Shown: piece after piece, positions 35,801 to 47,500 of the stretch
How the letters are laid out: each line of letters opens with the position of its first letter
Position numbering within the stretch: position 1 is the stretch's first letter
Assembly (NCBI RefSeq): GCF_002775205.1
Contig: NC_036464.1
Location: forward strand, 4,676,480-4,740,479
Source: Xiphophorus maculatus
Taxonomy: Eukaryota; Chordata; Actinopteri; Cyprinodontiformes; Poeciliidae
Length of the DNA: 64,000 nt
Reading direction: 5' to 3'
Notes under the pieces: generated by a model
What the model saw: the letters and a program-made list of their open reading frames with translations, nothing else
The model's database searches: none
Told to the model about the DNA's origin: nothing
Made by a program: the position numbers and the translations under genes

Positions 35801-38453
35801 AAAGTTATGGATAAAAAAAAGAGGTTTTACCCAATCCTGACTCAGGGTCTGACAAGTGGTATGTAGAGAAGTTTACACAACTAAATTTGGGATGGTAGGA
35901 CAGACAAATGTTTCTGTATGCTTTGTGCAATGGTCTCAATAGAAAACCAGCTGGGACGTAGATGTCATCTAATGGTTGCTAATGAGACTGTGGGCCAAGA
36001 TGCTAATCTTATCAACAAATCACCAATAATTACCTATGAAGATATTTTTGATGTTACCTCTAGTTGTTTCAAATTTTAGGTGCTCAATTATAACTATATC
36101 ATGTTTTGTTTTGAAGAGTTCTGGTCTTGTCATATGCACATCTCATAGACACAAAAAGTAATAAATATATAATTAAAAGGTTTGAGATCCTGTGATCATT
36201 AAAACAAAGAAAAGTTAAGTAGGATTTTTCTTAAGCCCTTTGTAGCATTTGTTGCATACAAATAAAGGTGTGGCACCAGTGCTTTTTGTATTGTGTATTT
36301 TTCCCCCCAAATGAATGAATGTAATCAAATGAAAGGTTTGGTTTTGATAGTTTTTTCAATGTGAGATGAAGCTGCTGCCATAAAAGACTAATTTATTTTA
36401 AAGTTGTTTACACATATTTTACCAGGGTGCTATTAAGTGTCAATAGAGATGTTAAAATAGTCTAAGAAAAAAATTAAGCAGCAATAGAACTAAAAAAAAA
36501 GAAGGGAAACGTGAACGGTTCTGTTTCTCTACGACAGGATTGAACCACGCTGCTCGTCACCTGCGTTCTCAAAGTTCTTATAGAGTGGGGGTTGGGTTCT
36601 GCTGAGCGAGCCGTGCAGTAATCTCTCCTTATGCCTCGGGCTACAACAGCAGAGCAATAGTATCACCCACTTTCCCTGCTTGATTGTACACATCTTCTCT
36701 CATATCCTGGGATCGATAAACATGTCTAATGAAGGCCAAACGGCCGAGAAGTCATCAAGAGGTGGCTGGCAGGCAAAAAAGTAACATGGCTGAGCTGCTG
36801 TAGTCAGGAGACAGCAAACAAAGAGTCTACAGGATGCCCAGGCGCTCCCCCTTCTCGCCTTCCCAACATCTGACTGAACAAAAACAATCCCATGAATCAC
36901 TCGGGATTCAGAGATGCAACCAGGAGATTTCAGTTTGTTTTTGCATCCATGTCTACTTTGGGCTCCTGTGCGGTGAGATTATTAATTAGTATACATTTGG
37001 GGAGCCCATTTTCGTCCCCGAGAGAAGGAGCTGGCATGGCTCGGTGTTATAGTCTCCTGGCGATGTTTGTTCCTCTCAAACCTTTCTATACGTGCCCCAA
37101 AGATGCCAAATATTAGCCTCCACTGCGACTGACAGCGCACGAACGGTGCTGCCTGTTACAGGGAACAGGCCGTGCTTGTTAAACATAGCACAAGGACGCA
37201 CAATATGACGAGCAGTGATTCACTAAAGCTGCTGGCACTTCACTTGGCCTACAGCAACTAGATAGTTAAGATTAGTTTGAATGATCCGACTACACAAGGA
37301 TATCTTTAAAAAGCAGTGAAAAACAATGAGAGGAAATGATTTTCCCAAAGCTGAAAAGGAAGAAGAAGTCAGATTTGGTATTTGACTAGGCCTGGAATAG
37401 AGGTCTATTTTGGGTTATTTCAAGGCCTCCTTTTCCCCTCATTTTAAGTAGTTTGTTCTCAGAGCAGCTTGAGCTGTTGCATAAAGAAGGGCCAAAGCTG
37501 GTCAGATTTTGATTCTGCTAGGCTATAAATAGTGTAAGCCATCGGCTTTTAAGGTGCGCAACACAGAGCTGGCAGTTGAGGTAAACAGAAACATTAAAAA
37601 ATTAGACATTAATAATGTCTCAATAGTCTTGACCCCTTTTTTTTCTTATACTTGAGCAGGACTGTGCTTATAATCACAGAGAAGGGCCTTCAATGCCAAA
37701 CAGAACCAGGGTCACAGGTTATTACAAGTTGGATGAAGTCAAACAGCCAAACATGACAAATGATCCATTAAATTAGTAATTTTCCATGATTCTTATGAAC
37801 TAGGAATCCCTGGGTATAACAGAGCTGTACCTCAAATTAACACAAATACTTTTGATTATTTTAAACAGCACAGCAGAAAAGTCATTTTAATCAATTTGTG
37901 TAGATAAACACATCACTGTCTGATTCACCGACTTGCTTTTATTCAGTTTCTTTGAGCTTCTTCAGCATTTGATAAGGCTAACAATAAGCTATTGATGAAT
38001 TCAGAAACAGTAGCTGCTACACAATATAAGTTATCAATCACTGCACTCTCTAATCTTATAAAATGAAATGAGTGTTTTCACAACGGAAAAACTGATATTG
38101 TGCCGTTTTATAACGTAAAGTGAAACATCAGTTTATGATTAGCCACCAAAGTTAGCCGTTAGCTCCCCTGTCAGCTACAATAACCCATGTCTTTTTTCTG
38201 AGGGCCCAGTTAGCTGCTACAAAGCTAAGGAGCTAGCATTTCACATAGCCGTTAGCACGCTATGGCAGAGAATAATTTCTGGGAAAAATTAAAAAGTCCA
38301 TAAAATTACTCACTTTTTGTTGGAATCGAGTAATATCCCCGTGTAGCTTCTTTCTCGGTAGGTCAGCGTCACCACCAGCGTGTCGTTAACAACATGATCG
38401 ATAGTGACAGGTACCCGAGAGCCGGCCCGCAGCTCCTCGTCCGCAGCCTCCAT
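32830..38453 (-). CDS. PWWP2B: PWWP domain-containing protein 2B
   Basis: Two coding exons: 38453-38314 and 34564-32830 (intron 34565-38313, GTGAGT...TTTAG, splitting a Lys codon), 624 residues. PWWP2 proteins are nuclear readers of H3K36me3 chromatin that also bind the MTA1/HDAC part of NuRD. The start is the ATG at 38453 (AAACATGG, strong context); an upstream in-frame GTG is ignored. Visible: a family N-terminal block (RAGSRVPV...TLTYRERSYTGILLD), proline-rich residues about 105-155, basic KRKKRR at 157-162, CEKC at 183-186, acidic/Ser-rich middle, then a PWWP domain at about 520-600 with GFPWWP at 531-536. Residues F532, W535 and W564 occupy the expected aromatic cage. Length is close to human PWWP2B (about 590). 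Paralogue choice rests on the LRRC27/STK32C neighbourhood. Antisense frames up to 233 codons in exon 2 are shadows. Confidence 0.94.
34825..35205 (+). repeat. Family F fragment, forward orientation, in PWWP2B intron 1
   Basis: Contains ccgttagactcaaattg, ggcgttgcaccaagaaccat, gacactgagcgcaacttgaa and tatttacccagaattccctg. Pairs with the reverse copy at 32060-32260 (shared ctagcgctagacttgcgcgc). Confidence 0.75.
35206..38313 (-). other. Remainder of PWWP2B intron 1 with a candidate regulatory block
   Basis: 35206-36500 is AT-rich with nothing recognisable. 36510-37250 is repeat-free and GC-richer, with gagattattaattagtatac, aatctctccttatgcctcgg and several short frames but no splice-framed exon; it looks like an intronic enhancer or conserved element. 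37400-38300 is ordinary intron sequence ending at the exon 1 donor. Confidence 0.4.
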
Positions 38454-38720
38454 GTTTCCCGGGGTGCTCTGTCCGGCTCCGCGGTACTCGCTCCCGGCTA
38501 AGGGAGCCACGGTCGCGTCGGCCTAAGATCCGTCTCCCCCTTCGCTATCGAGAGCAGGAGGCTACGCTAGGGCAGAAAATGACGCCATCACCCCCACCAA
38601 GTCCATTACAACAGCGCTGCCACCGCTGACATCACGCTCTGTGTGCTACAGGAGCAAAAAAAATCTCCCCCAGACGAGGCCTGGCCTTTTTCTCTGCCTC
38701 ACTCGGTTTGATGCCGTTCA
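38454..38720 (-). promoter_or_regulatory. PWWP2B: Probable PWWP2B 5' UTR and promoter
   Basis: CpG-rich compared with both sides (gcgtcggcct, ttcgctatcgagag) and without a TATA box; contains CRE-like gctgacatcacgctc and tgacgccatcac. Position directly upstream of the exon 1 ATG supports a promoter, but no start site can be fixed. Confidence 0.5.
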
Positions 38721-39373
38721 TTACCGCTCACCTCACCCTGCTGTCCATGCTGAGAGTAATGGCGACTTTGCATGTAGATCAAGAAATATCCATAAAATTT
38801 GGCGCTAGTAAGAAATTTACAACGAATAAACAATTCTTTTGCATTTTTTTTTTACAATTTCTCAATAGAACTGAATGTGTTGTTTACGAAAAACAGCTTC
38901 TGAATTTTTATTTATGCTTCAAATCAAATAAATGGTAAATATATTCATCTTATGTTGCAATCCAAAGGTGAGCTTTTATCAGTTTTCTGAAATGACCTTT
39001 ACTTTCCCTAACATATTGCAAGGTTTACAGATGAGAAGTGCAGAGAAAAACTGAAGTACAAAGAAAATGATTATGTCTTTACGTTTTGATTCCACAAAGC
39101 TTGTAGATATATCGCCCATAAATAGCTAGGGATATATGTTTATTTTTCAAATTATTTAAAACAGGTTTAAAGAACAAAGGAAACAAATAACTAGTAGGAC
39201 AAGAGAAAACATGCATACATAACCAAGAATGTAATAATAAGCATTAATCTGTTTGAAAGCGAGTAAGAAGTGAACTTATTTTCATTAACTCAGTTTAATT
39301 AAATATATAATTTACTAACTCAGTCACTTTCAGAAATTAAAATGTAATTAAAAACCTGTTGTGGAGTTTTAAT
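38721..39373. other. PWWP2B-LRRC27 intergenic DNA
   Basis: AT-rich, no gene. A small frame at 38708-38938 is not supported. Confidence 0.5.
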
Positions 39374-40115
39374 GTTGCACACTGGCCAAAAAAAACCCAA
39401 AACAAAGTAATTTAACTGAGCAAATAGGTATGGATAATTACTGGATGGGCAATTATCTTTCAGCTGGCAACAAGTTATTTAACCCCAGATGATGTAATGA
39501 GCAGCTTCTCATTTCATTAAACAACCATGTGGAAAGACATTCTGTGATTGTGGAAAAAATGTTTATCTGTTTAAAAAGAGTCAAATCATTGGCATCTAAT
39601 AAGATTACAGATTAAATTGGGTTGAGAACTGTTTGATACATTATTAAAAACTGGAAGGATAGAAGGAAATCATTGTTTTGAGGGGGGAAAACCCTGAATG
39701 ACCATGGTTGGTGACATCAAATCAAAGATCAACAGCAGAACTCAATTCAATGTGTAATAGTGAAAAGAAGTCAAAGTATTCAGATTGAACAGCTGTACAG
39801 CCATAAGAAAACCACAGATCAGAGAGGCTAACTGGAGATAAAGACTACAATTTGCTAAGAAGCAAAAAGATTAGATTTTAGAGCAATGTAAGAAAGTCAT
39901 GTGATCCGATGAGCTTAGATTTATCATCTACATAATGGTTGAACTCTCCCATCTTTAATACAAAATCTTGGTGAAAAATTAATGCAACACTGGATGGAAA
40001 TAAATAATGTGACATTTCAGAAGCTTATTGAAACAATGCCACAGCAAATGTGTGTTATAATCAAAGTCAAAGCGGTCCAACGAAATATTAGTGTGTGTGA
40101 CCTGTTTTATTTTTA
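39374..40115 (+). mobile_element. Dead mariner/Tc1-like transposon
   Basis: The left end has cactggccaaaaaaaac and the right end ggtccaacgaaatattagtg then tgtgtgacct, wording of a fish mariner whose transposase ends in GPTKY. Translating about 40015-40085 gives FQKLIETMPQQMCVIIKVKA, the C-terminal transposase segment. Frameshifts and stops interrupt the rest, and the terminal repeats are eroded, so it is inactive. Confidence 0.75.
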
Positions 40116-40714
40116 GATTTGGTGGTGCTTTTTTGGGGGTCAGGAAGTTTATTTCTGTGCTAAAGGACATTTTCTGGGTCCTTGTAAGGTCATGTCCCAG
40201 CGTCTGAGTAAGATTTATGTCCAGACATTGGCTAGTAACTCCTACACTTTTAGTTTCTTCTTTTTTGAGTTAATCAGAGGTGGACTTGCTAGTATCCTGT
40301 TGCATAAACCCAAGTGTGTTGAGTCATGAACTGATCGTAGATGGCTGGACTTTCTTAGACTTACTTTATTGTCATTGCACAAAAACACAACAGTAATTTT
40401 GGCAATAAAATGTTTATTCTTGGCTCCACAGTACACAGAAAAATACTGAAAACCTGTAAATACACTAAAAAAATGTTACTGGTGCAGTTGTTGTTCAGGT
40501 TCTGAAAAATCCCCTCATTCCCAGACTATTCCTCTACCACCACTGTGTTTGACTGCTGGTATGATTCTCTTTTCCTGATCTGATAGTGTATTTTAACATC
40601 AGATGTAAAGGGGCATAAAAAAGTTCCACTTTTGTCTCACCAGTCCCCAAATTAGAGTGTACAAAAGTGTGGAAAAGTATAACATTTGTACTGAACAAAT
40701 ATCTGAATTTCTTT
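40116..40714. other. Intergenic DNA with decayed repeat
   Basis: No gene. 40520-40650 (cctctaccaccactgtgttt, cttttgtctcaccagtcccc) is the degraded wording of another fish transposon. Confidence 0.4.
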
Positions 40715-41297
40715 AAAGGGGCAATATTATGCGTTTTTCAGACACAGAGTCCCATTTTATAGCTTAATCAAATAACTATTTTATCTTAAGTTAGCATATA
40801 TATCAAATATAACTCGAGATAAATTTGACATCCTAATTTAACACCTTGAAATCGGGCTTCTCTCTCTTTAAAAACTCCTGCTCTTTCTGAAACTCTGCCT
40901 TCAGGAAGTCATCTCAACATGGCTCCTCTATTAACCCTTTAACAATGTTTTCACCAGTATTTTGTTGAGAAGTAGCGTGGATAATGACCTCAGCAGATCC
41001 ACAGTTCCAAAAGGTGTTTGCTAATTGCTGCTGGCTAGTCTGAAGGAGCAGAGTGGGGGAGTAGTAGGGTATGGGTGCTCTGTGAGGCGGAAGCTTGGAA
41101 ACTGCAGATGAAACTAGCTTCTTCAAGGCACCCAGTCATTTTGCACAGCTCCAAACGGTTGCTATGGACATGAAATGATTTCTCAAACATGCATGAAACA
41201 ATCAAGGCAACACTCCTGGTATGCTTTTAACGATGGAATAACATTATGAGCTGATGTAAAGCTTGAAAAAGTTAATATTACATTATACTGCCCCATT
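40715..41297 (+). mobile_element. MITE family B, best-preserved copy
   Basis: Ends are inverted complements: tttaaaggggcaatattatg at the left and tatactgccccattaaa at the right. About 580 bp, internal words aaaactcctgctctttctga, ttcaggaagtcatctcaaca, aggtgtttgctaattgct and tttctcaaacatgcatgaaa. No transposase. Diverged copies at 19655, 56280, 58018 and 58560. Confidence 0.8.
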
Positions 41298-41433
41298 AAA
41301 AAGCTTGACCTAGGTAACTTTCCCTTTTTGAATTAATTTCGAACAGATTTGTTAATGTTAACCATGCCTAAAGTGTAAAATGGAGCAGTTGTGTTGCAAA
41401 TATCCAGTATAAAAAACAATTAGACTTCATATG

Positions 41434-41439
41434 TTTATT
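41434..41439 (-). terminator. LRRC27: LRRC27 poly(A) signal
   Basis: AATAAA on the minus strand about 113 nt after the LRRC27 stop; the nearest canonical hexamer. Confidence 0.55.
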
Positions 41440-41551
41440 TTTGAAATGTCTGCATTTTGGCCACTAATGATGGAAATATCTTTTTAAGTCATCTGGAGGA
41501 TGTTTTGATTCCTAAAACTCCAAACATGGTGTAAACGGTCAGCGGTCCGAG

Positions 41552-44500
41552 TCACTTGAAGAGGAATCTTGGCCAGGAGTTTAGACTGAAAGGGTTTTCA
41601 AAATTCCTTCGTTGACCTTTCCTTTCAAGAAGTCGTGCTTGTAACCTCCTGATCTGTTGGTCAGACGGGGAAAAAAGGTTTAAAAAAAAGATGAAATCAA
41701 TGACATCTGAGTTCAACACAGATGGGTTTCTGTAGATTCTCGGTGCTGACCTCTGCCACATCCTCGGTGCTCACCAACATCTCCTGGTTCACAGTGCTCC
41801 TGGTGCTCTTGTGTCTCTCCTGCAGCCTCTTAACACGAGTACGGATGTTTCGCTCCAGCTCCCGCGCTGATCTGAAAGAGCTGGCAAGAAAGGTCAAAAC
41901 TGGTCATCAGAAGAGAGTATTTTAATGCTTCAGAGGTTTTAGACTATAGGTGGAGAACAGCAGAGTGAAACTGCAGAAACTGTGACTGATTCTTTCACAG
42001 AAAACAGGAAAAAACAGCCGATTTTCAGAGAAGTAGGCCTAGTCCACAAGTATCTGGGAAAACAAATGCATTTTTAAGCATTATGGCATTTCATCCACAT
42101 GAAAACTCTGCTTAATATCACTAAAAACAATGTAAAAAATTTAACTCAATTTACAATAAGATATAGTAAAGCCATTTTAAATGGTTAATATGATGAAGGA
42201 TGAATGGGTGTTGATTGTAGAGGCTGTTTTTGGTGGATACTGTATTTTCCCTACTATAGAGCTCACCATATTATAAGCCACACCTACAAATAAAAAAAAA
42301 AAAAACTGGAAACGTCCATATATAAGCCGCACCGGGCTGTAAGCCGCTGGTATCTCTGCCGCTCTCGGTTTTCTGCAGCAGAGGGCAGCGTTCTAATAAA
42401 TCTGCTGGATTTATTAAGGACGCTGCCCTCCGTCTCCAAAGCCAAGGTTTCGTTCACGCCAAGCTTACGTACTGCCAGATCGATAGCCCTCAACTTAAAA
42501 GCTGCATCATATCCGTTTGAAGAAATTTCTCCGTCGTGCCTGCTGCTAGCATGTGCTTGTTCTAAATGAAAATTAGCACTTTCTTTGATTTCCAATTTTG
42601 ACTTCCAATGATTCACTTATTGCTAAAGAGCCCCCTGGTGGTTGAAGAAAAATCCACAGAAAAGCCGCACTGTAATATAAGCCACCTGATTCAAAGGGTA
42701 GGAAAAAAGTAGCGGCTTATAGTCCGAAAAATAACTGACAGAAACGGCTTTGGTGTGTCATCTCTCTCTTGTGGAAGAAATTGTTGTTTTTTATTGTTTG
42801 TTTTATTTCTTTTTTTTTGTTTGTTTCTCTAAATAGAGAATAATGTGTAAAGTAATACATAAAAGAAATGGTGCAGCATCAAATAAGTTTATATTTCTGC
42901 CTACCATCTTTTCAAACACATCATTATCCAAATATATAGTATCTGAATTATGACCATATTTGGAATAAACTAATATAAAACCAATTATTTATAAAAACTC
43001 TGACCAAAGTGGAGATTTGAGAAACTCTGTATTTGTGTTTGCAATAAATCCACTTGCTTGCTTTGACATGATTCCCAATCAAAATCGTATTGTGGTTTAA
43101 TTTTCTATATATTGTAAAACACATTATAAAAGCAGTTCAATCTGTGTATCTGTCCGCACAAATGAATTTCCTGGCGCCATGTTTAATTCCTAACAGGAAG
43201 TCGTGGTTGTTTTGAAGCAATCTGATTGGCTGACGGAGGTTTTAGCTTTGCACCACACTGCCCCCTATGGGTTTGCCTAAAACAACACCCAGGGACACAT
43301 TTGGATGATAACTTTTCTGAAACAAATCCTGTTTTGTACAGTATTATTTTTCAACAATTCTAACCAATGAACAACTTCTTTATGAAAAGTCCTAATGTCC
43401 TAAAACATGTGCAGTATAGTGATCAGCACAGTGACACTAAATTATGACTTCCTGAAGAACATTCTGATTTAATACTAACCCACACTCCTGGCTCCTACCC
43501 TAATATCTCTGTATCTCTTAGGGATCTGTGCTACTTTTCTCCACTTTACCTGTCCTCTTCCCTCTCTGTGGACATGCACAACATCGGCTCCTGTGAAGGT
43601 CCCCCTAGATGCCAGTTTGAATCCACTTCCTGTAACATAGCAAGAAGCTCTTTGTGTCTCACAGCACATTATTTTGATCGCATAAAAGAGCTATTGCAGG
43701 ACACACTGCGAAGTTGCAGCCTGAAAGCAACAACATGACAAACTTACTGGGATAAATAATCCAAATTAATTTCTGTCTTTTTAATTCTCAATTTTTTTAG
43801 GTGTGTTTGAATATTTGCCAAATAAGAAGAGTTAATTTTCTGCAGTGAGCACTGAAATATGGTTGAAAACCATCCAACTACAGTGTTGTGAAAAGGCTAC
43901 ACCCTCTTACTGATTTCTTTCTTCAAGTTTATAGGTTTCTCATCAAATGCATTTTGCTATCACACCTGAGCAAATACAAGGTGCAGTTTTCTGCCTTTTT
44001 TGAAGACCAACTTCAATTTTCTAAGTTAAATCCAGTCCTTTAGGATAAGAAAATTACTCTAACAGAACCTGTCTGACAACATGAAGTAGGTCCAAAGATC
44101 TCATCATGCCCAAATCTGCAGAAATTCACAGACATATATCAGTTTAGAAAGGATTACAGGGTCTCCTGTAGCTGTCTGTGTTACAGTGGCTGTGGAGATA
44201 CTTGAGTCTGAAAATACAGTTTAGTTATAGAAGAGTCTAAATTATTCCAAAACTGCATCAACAATTCATCCAGGCAGTCAGAAAACGACCCACAACAGAA
44301 TCTAAAAATGGTTTTCAATTCCAAAATGTTAAAACATGGTGGTAATAGTGTGATATTGTAGTGCTACTTTGCTTTTTCCAGACCAGGAAAACTTAGAAGT
44401 AGCCTATAGAAACATGAATTCTGCTCTCTAGTTTGTGACAACAACAGGGTAGTTCCTGGCTAACTTCACTCTGAACTATAGAAACCAAAAGGATGCATTG

Positions 44501-47500
44501 GTGAGAAAAAATCCAGATTTTCCAAAAATTAAATCTTCAAAAACTCTTTTGGAATACTTTAGGGGGGTACCTCTTTTTTCACAGAGGGAGAGGTTGTTCC
44601 TTTCCCTTAATAGAGGAAATCAACTTTTGAAAATTGCATTTTGTATTTACAGAGATTATCTTTGTCTGATATTAAAATTTAAAAATGTAAGAAGAAATCT
44701 CTTTTAACTGCTAGAATGTCTCTGCATCCTTGCTGTGTCTGCATAGATTCTAGTTGGCTTACTGCTTTAAACATTCACTGTGATATAGATGGACGACCAG
44801 CGCCCCCTGGTGGTTACCAAGTGAAAATAGAGTAGCTGTGTCCCACATATACCTGTCTCTTTTTCTGTATTGCTTTTCCTTTGGCTTGTTTACGGACCTT
44901 TAGAGAAGCTTCTCTGCAGCAGAGTCACAGAAAAAAGCAATATTTTAATGATTTTACTCAAGTTAAATGGTTTCTCTGTGAAATGTAAAAGTTAAAATAT
45001 AATGTCTAAAGGACATGTGAGTGAGCAGGAGCTAAAAATCAGCCCACCTTTTCTCCTTCTCTCTCCGCGCAGCTTCTTCTGCCTTCTTCCCATACTTAGA
45101 GCCGGAAACATGAAGCTCGGGAACAGCCTTGGTAGAAGAAGCTTTCCTGAAAAAACAAAACAAAATACTTTTACTTCCCATCACTCTTCAAAGCCTCTTC
45201 AGGTGAGAAAACAGCATTATTTCTACTTGACATTCTGCAGAGAATGTCACTGAAAAGAAGCGGCTAGGTATCTCCTTCCCACATGCAGTCCTTCAGAATT
45301 ACAGTTTTCTGCAGTAACAACAGATTCAGATGCTCCATGCTGTGACTGCATAACAAATAATACAAGTGCTGTGTTAGAAGGTAAGTACGTGGAAAGTTTA
45401 AATGATTTCTGGCTATTTGCTGAATATGTGGACTTGAGGACCTGCTGAACACAAAAAAGCTGGAACAAGATGTCTCCTTTTAGCTTAAGCATTTCAATCT
45501 GGGTGATTTGGGGGATTTCAAAACCTTGATTCTTTTTTTCCTCAGCCATTCTGTTGTAGATTTGCTACGATTTTGAAGATCATTTTTATTTCTGTAAACG
45601 TTTTGCTTTTGTTGTAGTTAATGTTCTATTCATATATCTCTTACTAGCTATGTTTTCACTTCAAATGTGTGCAAAACTTTGTAGATATTTCTCTAAAACA
45701 GGAGTGTCCATTTTTGTTTGGCCTTAGACCACAACTCAAGAATTGTTCAAATTTGGCAAACAAAATAGAAAATTGATGACCCTAAAAATTGGGAAATTGT
45801 CTGTTTTTCTTTTAACAAGGCAACAATTCAAGAGCACTTTTAATGTTTTGGATCCTTCAGTTAGTGTTATACAGATTTTATAAAAATAGTTTATTGTTCC
45901 GCAGGTAAAGAAATACTTTTTTTTTGTACTTTCAATTTAACAAATCTTGTGGCCCACCAATAGTTTAAATTTGCCACTTTTGACTCTTAGAGCAATAGGT
46001 GTGGACACAGTTGGTCTAAAATCTTACAATCTTTTCTGCAGAGATAGAAAGAATATTTCTTTCAGATAGAAAGATTTGTCTTTCTATCTGCAGAATAAAG
46101 CACCTCATAGTATTGTTGCACAGCAGAAATAATCCAAAACCCAAAGATGGACCATCATTGAGACCCAGTAAGTCAACTTAACCTGGACATAACCTTAAGA
46201 TGCTCCATGCTGTGACTGCATAAAAAATAAAAAAGACATAACCAGGTTTACCCCATTGATGAAATATGACATTATAATACGTTTATGGGGTATAAATACA
46301 TGTGTGACATGCTGAATGTCCATTTACTTCCTATCTGACCCCATTCGTACACTTCAACACACCTTTTGGCCAAAGGACAAAGCAGAGATGGTATCAAAGA
46401 TATCTCTGCTTTTTCCAGCAACATCAACTCGTTTTTGAGCTCCCTGAACCTCAGCAGCCCGTCCTCGCCTGCTGATCCCTCCATGCTGGAATCCAGCGGC
46501 TTCACCAGCTGGAGCTGGTTCTCAGCTGCCAAAGAAACAAACATGGCGGCTATGAGTGTGTTCTCGGAGCACAAGATGGCTGCAACAGTTCAAAACACTT
46601 CTAGTGACAGCAGGGAACAACACAACAGGCAGGTTATACTGAATTAGGGTTGCAGACAATTAATGGTTTATTAGATTAAAATTAGTTCCAATCGATTAAC
46701 TAAAAACTGTATAGACCTTCTTCTATTGTTGTAGTTTGGCCTCCATCCAGCAGAGGGTCCCGCTGGCCATCCTGAAGCGGGGCCAGCTGATGCATGACCC
46801 CACCCGTCCATCTTTCTAGAGGGTTTATCAACATATGACCAATTGGTGGTCGCAATTTGTCTGGAAGTACACGGCCCTTACCTGGAGGAACTGAACTTCC
46901 GTTAACATTGCTAACACACTGCAGTCATTGAGGTTTCAAGGAAAGTAACAAGAAATCATGGTCCAACATTGTCAGTGGCAAACATGCAATCCCGACAGGC
47001 GTTACCCAGAGCGTGTAGAGGGCGGAATACAATTTATTACATTTTCAAAACCCAAACAGAGTCTGGAATAATGCCAGAGATGGATCAAGGCATGCATCCG
47101 ACCTCATGTCCAGTTGAATGAAACTGTAACCGACAGCAACTTTCACATGTTCGTCTGTATGAAGTAAACTGGTTGTAAACATTCCTTTTTTGTCATAACG
47201 ACACCTATTGATAGTCAAATCAAAGCTCAATAAGTGAGCTTTGATAACATAAAATCAAGTTATGCTTGATTTTATGTGTGTAAATTCCAATGGTTGTTCT
47301 ATGGCAACATGAACATGTGCCGCAGTAACTACGGTATTTACATTTACAGCACCTTTTTTATGCTAATATCTACTTTTAAGCATTTTCCCAAAGGCAGATT
47401 TTCACAAGCTGGTATTATTTAAGTCATAGCTCACCTACTTTGCACATACAAAATGCATCTAACACAGCTTTCACACTCATATCCAATGATACTTTGTGCT

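Noticed and set aside
38454..38510. Upstream extension of PWWP2B from a GTG at 38510
   Set aside because: GTG is not a normal nuclear start; the ATG at 38453 has a strong context and fits the family N-terminus.
43550..43669. Minus-strand frame MCCETQRASCY... as the coding frame of LRRC27 exon 8
   Set aside because: Phases of the neighbouring exons require the frame reading EVDSNWHLGG...STEREED, which also fits the family.
46541..46590. atggcggc / aagatggctgc words near LRRC27 exon 5 as a YY1-type internal promoter
   Set aside because: Too short to support a promoter; no CpG island or start-site context.
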